The position numbers were made by a program, and so were the translations under genes. DNA of 54,751 nt, taken from the NCBI RefSeq assembly GCF_001723295.1, contig NZ_LPWD01000455.1, forward strand, positions 1 through 54,751. Direction: 5' to 3'. Shown one piece after another: positions 36,025 through 46,199 of this stretch. Positions within the stretch are counted from its first letter, which is position 1. The number at the start of each line of letters is the position of its first letter. The notes below the pieces were generated by a model. That model saw only the letters and a list, made by a program, of their open reading frames with translations, made no database searches and was not told the origin of the DNA. The DNA comes from Methyloceanibacter marginalis. GTDB lineage: Bacteria > Pseudomonadota > Alphaproteobacteria > Rhizobiales > Methyloligellaceae.

Positions 36025-37043
36025 GACCTGACGCCCTCCCGAGATAAGCGTAGCTCTGCGGTTTCGCCCTTCTTCGTCGTCGGCTGCGGGCGATCGGGAA
36101 CCACGCTGCTGCGCACCATGCTCAATCGTCACTCTCAAGTCGCCATCCCTTTGGAGTCTCTGTTCATCGTCGACTACCTACGCGCCTCGCAGAACATCGA
36201 TCGCAGACGGCTGTTCGCGATGCTGGTCCGAGAGTACGAGCTAGAAGAATGGGGCGTGGATGTCCGCGCCAGCGATCTCACCGAAGCCGGGGACGCCCGC
36301 GAGGCGATCGAGAAGTTGCACGATCTATATCTCGCCAAGGTCGGCAAGACAATCTGGGGACAGAAAACACCGCGCTTCGTGCGATACGGCGCCCTCCTCA
36401 AGAGGGCATGGCCGCACGCCAAGTTTGTCAATGTCGTGCGGGACCCGCGGGCTGTCGTATCATCGCTGATCCGCTCAGACGTGCATCGGAGCAACGCTTT
36501 CTTCGCGGCGTTGCGGTGGTTGAAGGACGTAACCGCAGGCTTTGATCTGCAGGACCGCTTTCCCGACGATGTCCTTCTCGTTCGGTATGAGGATCTGGTA
36601 CGAGACCCTGAACCGGTGCTCAGGAAGGTATGCGGGCATCTCGGCATCGAGTACGAGGCGGGGATGGCGGCTCCGAAGGGCAACGAGATGCGCGAGTACG
36701 GATCCTGGTACAGCCAAGCTCACGCGCTTCTCGACAAGCCGCCGGACCCGGATCGCATCGACCTCTGGCGCACGCAGCTCTCGCCACGCCAACTCAGCCT
36801 CATAGAAAGTATATGCGGCAAGCCTATGGAGCGCCTCGCTATGATCGCACCCAGCCGGAGGCCGCGATAAACAAATCCTATGTCGCGGCCCTTCTGGCCG
36901 ATCGCGCCGTCGGTTTCGTGTCTCAAATTGTCAAGGCGCAACGGGACCGGCGCGGCTATCTCAAGTCAGTGGCGCGCCGGAAGATCGCTATGCTTGGTGT
37001 TCGCGGGATGATTCTCGAGAGCCGATGGTCCAGCAAGCGGTAG
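36021..37043 (+). CDS. sulfotransferase (type 3; frameshifted)
   Basis: An ATG at 36021 overlaps the flippase-like stop as ATGA. After a shift near 36045 (equal to two missing bases) the frame reads SPFFVVGCGRSGTTLLRTML, the PAPS-binding loop, which lies upstream of the first ATG (36118) of the long open frame. KFVNVVRDPRAVVSSLIRSD is the 3'-phosphate site and VLLVRYEDLVRDPEPVLRKV is also typical. A second single-base loss near 36835 moves the end to YDRTQPEAAINKSYVAALLA, closing at 37043. Joined length is about 340 residues. Convergent with the GT39 gene four bases away. Confidence 0.72.
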
Positions 37044-37047
37044 CTGC

Positions 37048-38666
37048 TTACTTCCTCGTGTCCCAAACGATGATCCCGCGGCCCCTTCGATCAAGCTGCG
37101 TAATGTGCCTCGTATAAAGCTCATCTAGCCGGCGCACAGTCCTTGGGTAACTTTTGAGCCGCTTATGCGTGAAGGCTACAATCAAAAAGTCGTGGCCATC
37201 GATCTCGTCGATCTTTTCTCGAAACTTTTGCGCGGACAACTTCTCGTAAGATGGCCGTATCTTGTCCTCGACCCTCACCCCTCCCTTGCTCATCTTCGGC
37301 AAATAGTAGTTGAGCGTGCCAGTATGATTGGCTTCATACAGGACATAGCTTTCGCTTGGATTTCCGCGAACCGTATTCACCACGAGCTGAGCTATACCGC
37401 GATAATCTTCGTTGATCAGAGATGCAGCTTGGCGACCCCCTGGAGCCGCTATCGCGAGGGCCACGACGATGGCGTAAATCAACGAATACCGGACGTAGTG
37501 ACGTGCCGGATCAAGCGCCTTAATCTTTGAGAGAAGCTTTTTGGCAGACAGAAAGATGTTCTCCACAGCAAGCAGCGTCATGACAGCGAGGGGTGGCGCA
37601 CAGAAAATGAAATATCGCGCGCTGTATCTTTCTGCGTGAGCCACAAGAAACAGCAAGAATGCCATGACACAGGGCACAAAGGCCCAGATGACAACGTAGA
37701 GTGTGAAGTAGCCACGGTCCTCAGCGCCCCGTCCATCGTATCGATAGACGGCCCACACGCCCTGGATTGTCAGAAGGATCAACACTGCCGCCACGGCTAC
37801 TGGCGCTAGGGCGCCGAGGTCTGCCCCGCCAAATGTCGGTCTATCACGTAGTCAGAGAAAATTGTCCACGGGTCAGCTGAAGGGAAATCTGCGCTGTAGG
37901 TACCGCGCTCCTCAAACTGAGCGTAGCGATACGCCATTGCCCAGCCCCAGCTAAAGAGAAGCAAGACCACCGGAACAACACTAATCAACGCAGCCTTTGC
38001 GGTCTCGGCAATGGCGCTCAAATGCGGCTTAATCGTAAGAAGATAGATCAGAAGAAAGAGACCCTGCGCGCCTAGGAAGAAGACGTTGTAGTAGTGCGTC
38101 ATGATTAGGCCAGCGTTCGCCAGCGTCAGCCACACCAACCTTCGATTGAGAAGCCCTCGCCAGCTGCACGGCCTCGGCAGCTTGGTGACGTAGCGATAGA
38201 GGAGCAGCGAGGAGAGACACGTCAGAAATAGGGTCTGGGCGTATGAACGTGCCTCCAAGCCGTATCGCATCGGGAAATACATCACCGTGAAGATGATGGC
38301 GGAACCGAGCGCCACGCGCTTCCCATAGACTTTGTAGGAGAAGAGGTAGAGGCAAAGGGTCGCCCCTACGACGTAGACGTTGGACAGCGAGCGCGTCGCA
38401 AGTTCGCTCGTCCCGAACAAATCCATCCAGTTATATAGAATGAATTGGTACAGCGGCGGATGGATCGAGCTGTACGCCAGCGAGAGGATAGCATCGAAAA
38501 CGGTATCGTGATTAGAACCATCGAGGTAAACCGATATGAACTCGTCATACCAATAGGGACGCCACGGCGCCAAATAGCTGCGCAGCACGAAACCCAAAAA
38601 GAGCACGACGATGAGCGCTGCGTGCTGTTCAAGAAACGCATAGGCAGCAGATCTGAACTTGTTCAT
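37048..38666 (-). CDS. GT39/ArnT-like membrane glycosyltransferase (frameshifted)
   Basis: A GT-C enzyme of about 538 residues that would transfer a sugar from a polyprenyl phosphate on the periplasmic side. It has an N-terminal span, then the first-loop catalytic acids in PYWYDEFISVYLDGS, then SIHPPLYQFILYNWMDLFG and SELATRSLSNVYVVGATLCL. Several spans follow, with RYGLEARSYAQTLFL and IMTHYYNVFFLGAQGLFLLI. One missing base near 37843 leads to FGGADLGALAPVAVAAVL and the C-terminal half, which ends in a soluble domain (TGTLNYYLPKM, IVAFTHKRLKSYPRTV). It is a clear paralogue of the gene at 39847, with the GtrB-like gene between them. Confidence 0.75.
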
Positions 38667-38717
38667 GGCGTGGGCCCGACAGGGCGAGAGAGGCGATACG
38701 ATTCGGCACCGTTCGTA

Positions 38718-39725
38718 CTAACGCTTCGGGTCACCCACCACTTCGGCTACGATGGCCCGAGTGTTGAGAGGCTCTGTTCGGTGAATGATCAGTTCGGACA
38801 GCATGCCGAACAGCAACAGCTGGCCACCCACGATAACGAGCAACACGCCCAGAAGCAGCAGAGGCCGCTCGCCGATGGATTCGCCGAACGCGATTTTAAT
38901 GATCGTGAGATAGGTCAGTACGACGGCGCCGATGAATGAAAGCAACAGCCCGGCGCCTCCGAAAAGGTGTCCCGGGCGGCGGTCGTAACGTGTAATCATC
39001 AGAGTGGTCAGAAGGTCGAGGAATCCGCGTGAGTAGCGCTTGAAGCCGTACTTGGAGACGCCGAACTTGCGGGCGTGGTGCCTCACCGGAATTTCGCCGA
39101 TCCGGTATCCGACAGAGTCTGCCAGGACGGGAATGTAGCGGTGAAGCTCGCCATAGAGCGCGATTGATTCGAAGACCTCGCGACGATAAGCCTTGAAGCC
39201 GCAGTTCATGTCTCTCAGCTTCACGCCCGTAAGCCGCGAAGTCACGGAGTTGAAGACCTTAGAGGGAAGCGTCTTTTCGGCGTTGTCCTTGCGGGCCTCT
39301 TTCCAACCCGACACGACATCGTAGCCTTCGTCGAGCTTGGCCAGGAACTTCGGAATTTCCTTAGGATCGTCCTGCAGGTCCGCGTCCATCGTGATAATAA
39401 CGTCTGTCGCGGCTTCGCGGACGCCGATGTCCAGTGCGGCCGCCTTGCCGAAGTTGCGGCGCAGCCGGATACTGGTAATCTCCGGATCATCCTTCGCCAT
39501 GTCGGCGATGATTTGCCAAGAGCCGTCGGTGCTACCGTCGTCGATGAATATGATTCGCAGCGATCCGATCTCAGGCGAGTCCTGGGCAACGCTCCGCAAA
39601 GCTTCCTTTAAGGAGAGCAGCGATTCCCGCTCATTGAAAACCGGTATGACCACCGAGATGCTTTTGGCGGTTTTCTCGCGCGCGGAATGCGGCTTTGTCT
39701 GAACGCCCAACCCGGTCATCTCCAC
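38718..39725 (-). CDS. GtrB/DPM1-like polyprenyl-phosphate glycosyltransferase
   Basis: A 335-residue GT2 enzyme with two C-terminal membrane spans, likely to make the polyprenyl-phosphate-sugar donor used by the GT39 neighbours. Evidence: SISVVIPVFNERESLLSLKE, IIFIDDGSTDGSWQIIADMA, RLRRNFGKAAALDIGVREA, DVIITMDADLQDDPKEIPKF (metal DxD), RDMNCGFKAYRREVF, HRYIPVLADSVGYRIGEIPV, and RKFGVSKYGFKRYSRGFLDL. Spans are at about residues 235-260 and 275-300. It sits 51 bp upstream of one GT39 gene and 121 bp downstream of the other. Intact. Confidence 0.9.
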   Translation of the reverse strand: MEMTGLGVQTKPHSAREKTAKSISVVIPVFNERESLLSLKEALRSVAQDSPEIGSLRIIFIDDGSTDGSWQIIADMAKDDPEITSIRLRRNFGKAAALDIGVREAATDVIITMDADLQDDPKEIPKFLAKLDEGYDVVSGWKEARKDNAEKTLPSKVFNSVTSRLTGVKLRDMNCGFKAYRREVFESIALYGELHRYIPVLADSVGYRIGEIPVRHHARKFGVSKYGFKRYSRGFLDLLTTLMITRYDRRPGHLFGGAGLLLSFIGAVVLTYLTIIKIAFGESIGERPLLLLGVLLVIVGGQLLLFGMLSELIIHRTEPLNTRAIVAEVVGDPKR

Positions 39726-39846
39726 CCCCGGCTAGGAGATCTACGAGACCTCTGCAGCCTGCCTTCTTCTGTAGCCGAGAATGACCGTGGGAGTCGACTG
39801 GCCTTCTCTCGGGTTGGCTTTCGCCGCCCTCGGAACAGCGCTTTTT

Positions 39847-41377
39847 TCAATGGATCGAGTAGACGAGATAACCGTGACTCCATGAGTTGAAGTGCTTCTC
39901 CTGAAGCGTCATATCGCGATCGAAAGCCTCGAGCGTCCTAGGAAAGTCTTCAGTCTTCTGGTGGGTAAAGGCCACAATCGCATAGTCGGCGTTTGGCACC
40001 GCGATTGAGATCGGCTCCTTCTTCCTCTCAAAACGGCGCTGTAAGATCTCGTGGACACGGATGTCGTTGGAGAACCTGCTCAAGTAGTAATTAAGAGTGG
40101 GGTACTTTTTAAACGTGGTTTCGTAGACCACGAATTTCTTGTCTGGTTCGCGATTGATGCGTTCCACAATGGCCTCGGCGATGCCACGCCAGTCGGCCTT
40201 GGGCTTCTCCAGGCCATAAGAGCCGCCGGGATAGACTAAGTAGACCGCGAACACCGCCGTTGCGAACAGCGCCGCACGGCTCAACACCGGCACCATGCGG
40301 CTCAACAGCATCATGATCTGGTAAATACCGATGACTACGAGGACAGACAACGGGCCAACCGAAAAAGCGAAGTAGCGGTCGCTATAGCGTTCGTGCCCCG
40401 AGAAGAGAAAGAGGAGGAAGGCGAAGAGTACCGGCGTAAGCGCGGCCAGTATGAACCATAACGTGAAGAGTGTCTCGCCGTCCGTGCGTCGCACGACCCT
40501 TACCAAGGTCGTGATTGTCACCAATGCGATCAGGAGAACGACGGCATAATAGGTATAGTAGCTCCCGAAGTTCGGCTGTATCACCGTCGCCGATAGGGTC
40601 TCCCAAGGAAGCTTGGGCATACCATCCACCGTGTAGCCGTCGGAATGTTTGCCGTAGACCTTCATCATCACCGGCCCCCAAACGAGCAGGAGCACGATCA
40701 CGGGCACGACGCCCACCGCGAATGTCTTGGCGATCGCGTCGAACGGCCGTTCACTGCGGTACAGGAGATAGATGATGAGGAAGACGCCTTGCGCTGCTAG
40801 GAACATCGCGTTGTAGTAGTGCGTCATGAGCAGCGCCGTGTTCGCTGCCAGTAACGCGTAGAACCATCCATCCTTGAGCAGGGCACGCCACGACTTCTCG
40901 GCGATCCGAGGCAGCGCATAGACGAGACAGAGCGTCGACAGTGAAGACAGGAAGATGCTCTGCGCGTAGGAGCGCGTCTCCATGCCGTAATAGGTCGGCG
41001 TGAACATCAGCGTGAACGAGAGCGCTACGATGACGCCGAGCCACGCGCCGTAGACCCTCCGGACTGCGAGATAGAGGCACAGGTCGCGCCGACAATGTAG
41101 AGATTGGACAGCGAGCGCGTCGCGACCTCGCTGTCTCCGAAAACCACCATCCAGTTGTATAGGATGAACTGATAAAGCGGCGGATGTATCGAGCGGGTCA
41201 GCCTGTGGATGCATCGGACACGGAATCATGGGCGATGCCGTAGACCACGACCGAGTAATGCTCGTCGAGCCAGTATGAATTGACGTCGGCGAAGTAGAAG
41301 CGGGCAGCGGCACCCGCAATAAGGATCGCAAGGAAAATAACTGAAGGCAGATCCCAATAGTCCCTGAACGCACGCAT
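39847..41377 (-). CDS. GT39/ArnT-like membrane glycosyltransferase (two frameshifts at the N-terminus)
   Basis: A second GT-C protein, about 510 residues. The start is ATG 41377 (MRAFRDYWDLPSVIFLAI), then VNSYWLDEHYSVVVYGIAHD with the catalytic acidic pair. One missing base near 41220 leads to SIHPPLYQFILYNWMVVFGD and another near 41075 to LCLYLAVRRVYGAWLG, after which the frame is open to the end. Spans and TRSYAQSIFLSSLSTLC, LLMTHYYNAMFLAAQGVFLI match the paralogue at 37048. The C-terminal soluble domain has PTLNYYLSRFSNDIRVHEIL and IVAFTHQKTEDFPRTL. The two probably add different sugars. Confidence 0.75.
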
Positions 41378-41464
41378 CGCCCCTCAATCCCCGTCTCCCT
41401 TGCCTCGAGTCCCCTAGCGAAGTTTCGGGGGCACGGCAAGACCCGGGCGACTTCTCAAAACCCG

Positions 41465-43410
41465 TTACCCTCGGCGCCCTAGCCAGCTAACTCGGGGCAA
41501 GCGCGGGTCTCCGGAGAACCAGGTGATGGAACGACCAAAATACCGCGACGCGTTTGCCTCGCATGCCGCCAACCAACCCTCCAGCGCCTCAGGTCCGAAA
41601 GGTTCGGGGGAATCTCCTCGACGAGAACATGAACGGCTCCGGCTTCCACCGCCGGCATGAAGCGTTGGAACTTCTCGAGGACAGGAGGGTGCGGGACCAC
41701 CACCTGGTCGCAGACCACGTGCTCGCCGGCGACGAGGAACTGGACTTCGCCCCGGTCTTCCAGGTTGCGGAACTCGGGAAGAACCTGGGTTGTGGGATCG
41801 AAATCGTAGCATGCCGTTTGGATTAGACCGATCCGGATTCCTCGGTTGATGGCTTGCTCTATATGCTGGAGGTTACGCGCCTTGATCCGCCCCGGAATCC
41901 GGAAGTCCGAGGCGATCACCACATCGAAGTGCCGCCGCTCGCCCTTGGAGATCTCCCTGAAAGGCTGCATCGGCTCCGGAATGGCGAAGGGGCGCTTCTT
42001 TTGGGGGAACTCGTAGAAGAGCCGCTTCCGCGAGCGGTGATAGCGACGCGAGGCTTGGTGGTACGCAAGCCGCGCGCCCATGAAGAAACCATGGAAGCCG
42101 AAGACGCTGCTTCCGGTTAAAGAGCTCTCGGACTGCCGCTGGAACGACAGGGGGCCAGCTTGTGCTAAGCTTACTACTGAGTTGCGTCCCAAGCTCACGC
42201 GGATTCGCTCGATAAACTCCGAGTCGGCGCCGAAGCGTACCGAGTCCCAGTAGCCGAGCTTCTGCAGCACCGGTTCCCGCCGGAACATCAGCGACGACAT
42301 GTTGTCGAACAGATAGTGCCCCGGGTTGCCGCGGCGGTGAAAGACAAGCTCGCTCGTGGCGCGCGCCTGCTGGGACATGTTGGCCATGACCTTGGGATGG
42401 GCTTGCAGGTACCGCGCCTGGATCTCAAGCTTCCGAGGGTGAGACCAGTCGTCGGCGTCGTGCGTCGTCACGAACTCTCCGGAGGCCTCACTCAAAGCGA
42501 TATTGCGCGCGACGTAGCTACCTCGGTTCGCCTCCGCCCGGATGAGCTTGATGCGCGGCTCGCGCCTCGAGAACTCCGAGACGACCGCGGCTGTGTCGTC
42601 GGTACTGAGGTCGTCGACCACCAGCACCTCAACGTTCCGCCAAGTTTGATCGATCAGACATTGAAGCGCCGTGCCGATGTGGTCGGCCGCGTTGTAGGCC
42701 GGCACGATGACGCTGACCTTCGCGCCGTGAGCCGGGGGCAGCGTCTCGGTCACGGTCAGACAGTCGTAGAGCGGTTCTCCCGTTTTGGGCCTTAGCGACA
42801 CATGGGGTAGATTGAAAAGCGCCAGCGCGCCATTGATGTGTCGCTGCCGGTCATCGGGGGCCTGCTGCAGGTTGGCCGCCGCGAGGTGAAGGTCTGGATG
42901 CTGCGTGACGCGGAGAACCTCCTCGATCACTCGACGCCCCGCGTCGACCTCTCCCAGCGTCGCATGACACTCCGCCCGCAGGATCGCCTCCCGCCGCCTT
43001 AGCTCTGGATGCGCCACGTCATCGAGACCCCGATCGAGAAGCTCAAGTGCAGCCGCGGAGCCCTCCGCCGAGCGGCGGTTGGCATGCCACACGGCGAGAT
43101 CCCAAATTGCGAGCTGACGCTCCACCGGCTCATCGCTCTCGGACATGCTGGTCAAGTCTTCGAGCGCGCGCTCAGTGAACCCAAGATCGTTGAGGCGAAC
43201 CCGCAACTCCTGCACCCGGACGATCGGATCCTTGATCCCGAGCGCCCATTTGGCAGCGCGCCGCAGACCCTCGGGGATGAGAGCCCGCACCTCCGTCGGC
43301 AGGAGGCGCCGGTAGAACGGCAGCATCGCGGACATAGCGCCCCGCACGCGGTTCTGAACGCCCTGCGGATCCGATGGCACGCTAGAGGAGGATTTGTCGG
43401 AGGGCTTCAT
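41465..43410 (-). CDS. GT2 glycosyltransferase with helical-repeat N-terminus (frameshifted near the end)
   Basis: About 648 residues. Residues 60-200 look like TPR-type helical repeats (RQLAIWDLAVWHANRRSAEG, AECHATLGEVDAGRRVIEEV). Residues 230-345 are a GT2 core: KVSVIVPAYNAADHIGTALQ, EVLVVDDLSTDDTAAVVSEF, FVTTHDADDWSHPRKLEIQA, the last with the DxD. The C-terminal 200 residues (VVIASDFRIPGRIKARNLQH) resemble a second nucleotide-sugar or effector domain. Near 41600 one missing base moves the end to GPEALEGWLAACEANASRYF, stopping at 41465. 87 bp upstream of the GT39 gene on the same strand. Confidence 0.78.
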
Positions 43411-43519
43411 GCTGATCGTACTCGCAACGCGTAAAAGTCTGGCCTTCAGCTCTCTCGACCGCGAAGTCCAGAGGCCTTCTCTACCCCATGGAACGGACCT
43501 GTAAAGGCAACAGATCCGG

Positions 43520-44974
43520 TCAGCGCCGACCCTCCAGCAGGCTCCGCAATTGGCGCCTAAAATCTTCGTTGTCGGCGAAGAACATGCGAATTACTCGCAG
43601 CATGAGCCTCAAGCGCCCGCGCAGGCCGCGCGTCTCACGCCTTCGGGCGCCTCGCTCCTTGCGGAGCTCATCGAACCTCACCACGCGATAATCGGCTAGC
43701 AGCTGGTCGAAACGGTGAACTGCTGGAGCGTTTTGCCGCTCAACCTGAGCCGATACCGTTTGAGTTTGGGCGGTCCCGTGGAGTTCCTCGAACAGGGCCA
43801 AATATCGAGGACCGATCGCACTCGCGGCAAAGGTTTCCGCCACATAGCGGTGAAGCTCCTCCGGCCTGTCTTGCGAGCGGGAAAGCATGGTGCGCAAGCC
43901 GCCTGCGAGGGCCTCAATGTCGTTCACCGCGACCGCGCGCCCTCGCGCGCCTTGCGCGATCTCCGGGATGGCGCCGACACGGAAGCCGACGACCGGCGTG
44001 CCGCATGCGACCGATTCCGCCGCAGTGTTGGAGAAAGTCTCCTCGGTCGACGGGATCAGGGTGACGTCAGCCGCGGAATAGAACTGCGCCAAGCGATGCT
44101 TGTCGGCGATGAATCCCACCTCGATCGTCTCGAATGGTACCTGTAGCGGCTTCTCGAGATCACCTGCGCATACGACCACGCAATCCTTTGCGGGAACATC
44201 GCGGGCCAAACGCTCAAGCGCGGCGACGGCTTGCGAGCCCCCCTTCACCGAACTGCCGAACGAGGGCAGGTAGGCAACCGCGTGCTTGTCTTGCGGAATG
44301 CCGAGCGCCGCGCGGGCGGCCTCCCGACGATGGGGCTTAAAGATCGAAACATCGATGGGGTTGGGAATCTTCTCGATGCGGCACTGTCCAAAGAGCGGGG
44401 AGCATTCGATGAGCGACGCGGTGTGGTCGCTCAGCACGACGACCGTGATGTTCTCTAAGTTCCAAAGCGTCCTCTTCGCATCCAGCGTGGCACCAGGAAG
44501 CGGCAGCGTATCGGGAATAAACTGCGGGCACGGGAAGCAATCGCGCTTCCAATTCTCGCAGCCATGAAAGAAGTGGCAGCCGCCGGTGAGTGGGTTCATG
44601 TCGCGGACCGTGATGATCACGGGTTTCCCGCTGCTGGACAGGCGCTCGACGTTACGCACCGAGAGAAATCGCGCGAACCAGTGCAAATTGAAAATGTCCG
44701 CCTGCGCGATGATTTCATCGAGCTCGGCGTCCGGAATGCCGGGCGGGTCCACCGAGAAAATGGTCAAGCCAGGAACCCGCCTGGGCTGGCACCCCTCCTC
44801 AGCGCCCCGCAGTCGCCTGATGCCGGGGTGCCTGCCGCGCTCGGCCTGGCCGACATAGAGCGTGGAGCCCGCGCCACTGAGGCGCAACGCATCATGCACG
44901 CGAAGCGCTGCATAGCCCGCGCCACCATTGATCATAGTGCTGAACATGGCGATGCGTAGGCGCTTCGCCGCCAT
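43520..44974 (-). CDS. GT4 glycosyltransferase
   Basis: A 484-residue GT-B enzyme. The start at 44974 (MAAKRLRIAMFSTMINGGAG) is chosen because the 78 codons upstream have no resemblance and overlap the divergent gene. INGGAGYAALRVHDALRLSG is the acceptor-side glycine loop; KPVIITVRDMNPLTGGCHFF and GCENWKRDCFPCPQF contain a Cys cluster seen in a GT4 subgroup. The donor site is VTLIPSTEETFSNTAAESVA and CGTPVVGFRVGAIPEI (E-x7-E). A basic C-terminal helix (RLRLMLRVIRMFF) may touch the membrane. Donor unknown. Confidence 0.87.
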   Translation of the reverse strand: MAAKRLRIAMFSTMINGGAGYAALRVHDALRLSGAGSTLYVGQAERGRHPGIRRLRGAEEGCQPRRVPGLTIFSVDPPGIPDAELDEIIAQADIFNLHWFARFLSVRNVERLSSSGKPVIITVRDMNPLTGGCHFFHGCENWKRDCFPCPQFIPDTLPLPGATLDAKRTLWNLENITVVVLSDHTASLIECSPLFGQCRIEKIPNPIDVSIFKPHRREAARAALGIPQDKHAVAYLPSFGSSVKGGSQAVAALERLARDVPAKDCVVVCAGDLEKPLQVPFETIEVGFIADKHRLAQFYSAADVTLIPSTEETFSNTAAESVACGTPVVGFRVGAIPEIAQGARGRAVAVNDIEALAGGLRTMLSRSQDRPEELHRYVAETFAASAIGPRYLALFEELHGTAQTQTVSAQVERQNAPAVHRFDQLLADYRVVRFDELRKERGARRRETRGLRGRLRLMLRVIRMFFADNEDFRRQLRSLLEGRR

Positions 44975-45173
44975 GGGCGTTCTCCACTGGCGCCGGGCGC
45001 CCTGCCGCCTAGCGCGAACCAACCGTAGCGGCCTGTATACAAGCCTCGCCGGCGCCTCGCCATCGCGAAAAGATACAGTGTTTCTGGAGATTAGAGGGTC
45101 GGCACGTCCATCCAGGTTGATTTGGCGGGGGGCCGTCGAGGCAGGGTGCGGGATCAGCTCGGAGCCAACCCGC

Positions 45174-46076
45174 GTGCCAGCCGTCTCGATCGTCATACCG
45201 GTCTTCAACAGACAGGACGTCCTGCGGCGGGCCGTCAGTAGCGTTCTGTCGCAGACATTTCAGGACTACGAGCTGATCGTGGTTGACGACGGCTCGACAG
45301 AGCGTGTCGCCGACGCGCTTTCTGAGGCGCGGGATAAGATCGTTTTCCGCCTCATTCACCACGGCCGCAACCGCGGCGCCGCAGCGGCACGCAACACCGG
45401 CGCCCGCGCCGCCACGGGGCGCTATCTCGCCTTTCTGGACTCCGACGATACGTGGCGCAGCGAGAAGCTGGCGCAGCAGATCGCTTTCATGGAGGCGGAG
45501 ACAGAGCGCCGGATGTCCTGCACTGGCTTTGCGTTGGTTGGCGAGCACGGCGTTTTTGACCGGCGGCTTCCGCCGAAAGTTAGCGACCTCGACGAAATCC
45601 TCTGGGGCTGCCGCATCTCGCCCGGCACCACCTTGATGGTGGAACGCGCCCTTTGGGAGACCACTGGACCGATGGACGAGACCCTGGGCCGGTTGGAGGA
45701 CTGGGATTGGATGATAAAAGCCGCCAGGCATGCGCCGTTCGACGGCTTGCGCCAAACACTCGCCGATGTGCATCACGACCGCTACGCGCACGTCAACGAA
45801 GCGAAGCTCGTTGCCGCCGCTCGGAAGATCGCAGACTACGCCCGCGAGGGACGCTACGGACTTTCACCTTCTCAGAAGAGGATTCTGCTTTCCGCGGTCC
45901 AATACGAACTCGCCGCCACTTATTACCGGAAGGGTCGTTTCGGTGCAGGGCTCGGTGCGCTGGGAAAGTCTCTTCTCTACGCCCCGTGGAAACGGCCCGG
46001 ACACGTACTGGCCGCGCTCAACACGGTTCGGGCCGATATCCGGCGATCGCTGACGGATGAGCGCGAAGGCTCCTAA
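45174..46076 (+). CDS. GT2 glycosyltransferase
   Basis: About 300 residues from GTG 45174, chosen because GGAG stands nine bases upstream and the GT2 core begins at once (VPAVSIVIPVFNRQDVLRRA). Earlier in-frame starts reach into the divergent GT4 gene. YELIVVDDGSTERVADALSE, NRGAAAARNTGARAATGRYL and AFLDSDDTWRSEKLAQQIAF are standard GT2 motifs; MDETLGRLEDWDWMIKAARH is the catalytic ED region. Its stop overlaps the 3' end of a DUF6165 remnant on the other strand. Confidence 0.87.
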   Translation: MPAVSIVIPVFNRQDVLRRAVSSVLSQTFQDYELIVVDDGSTERVADALSEARDKIVFRLIHHGRNRGAAAARNTGARAATGRYLAFLDSDDTWRSEKLAQQIAFMEAETERRMSCTGFALVGEHGVFDRRLPPKVSDLDEILWGCRISPGTTLMVERALWETTGPMDETLGRLEDWDWMIKAARHAPFDGLRQTLADVHHDRYAHVNEAKLVAAARKIADYAREGRYGLSPSQKRILLSAVQYELAATYYRKGRFGAGLGALGKSLLYAPWKRPGHVLAALNTVRADIRRSLTDEREGS

Positions 46077-46114
46077 TACTCGGCGTAACTCTTCTCTTCG
46101 ACGATGGTGCTGTT
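46073..46114 (-). pseudogene. 3'-end remnant of a DUF6165 gene
   Basis: The last 13 codons of a DUF6165 gene are preserved: NSTIVEEKSYAEY then TAG (46073-46075). The intact copy at 54089 ends DSVIIEEKSYAEY-stop, and the DNA matches at most positions over about 42 bp before diverging abruptly. No other DUF6165 sequence follows upstream, so this is a recombination or deletion scar. Confidence 0.65.
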
Positions 46115-46199
46115 AGACCGATCGCGGTGGACGCGCGTCTCTAGCATCGCGGCATTGGGCGTGCCACTGTTGCTTAACGAAATCCCCACCTAACTCATG

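Noticed and set aside
42316-42795. 159-residue plus-strand open frame
   Set aside because: Antisense to the GT2 catalytic core; no start signal or motif.
45009-45791. 260-residue minus-strand open frame
   Set aside because: Lies antisense to a GT2 gene with complete motifs; no family resemblance.
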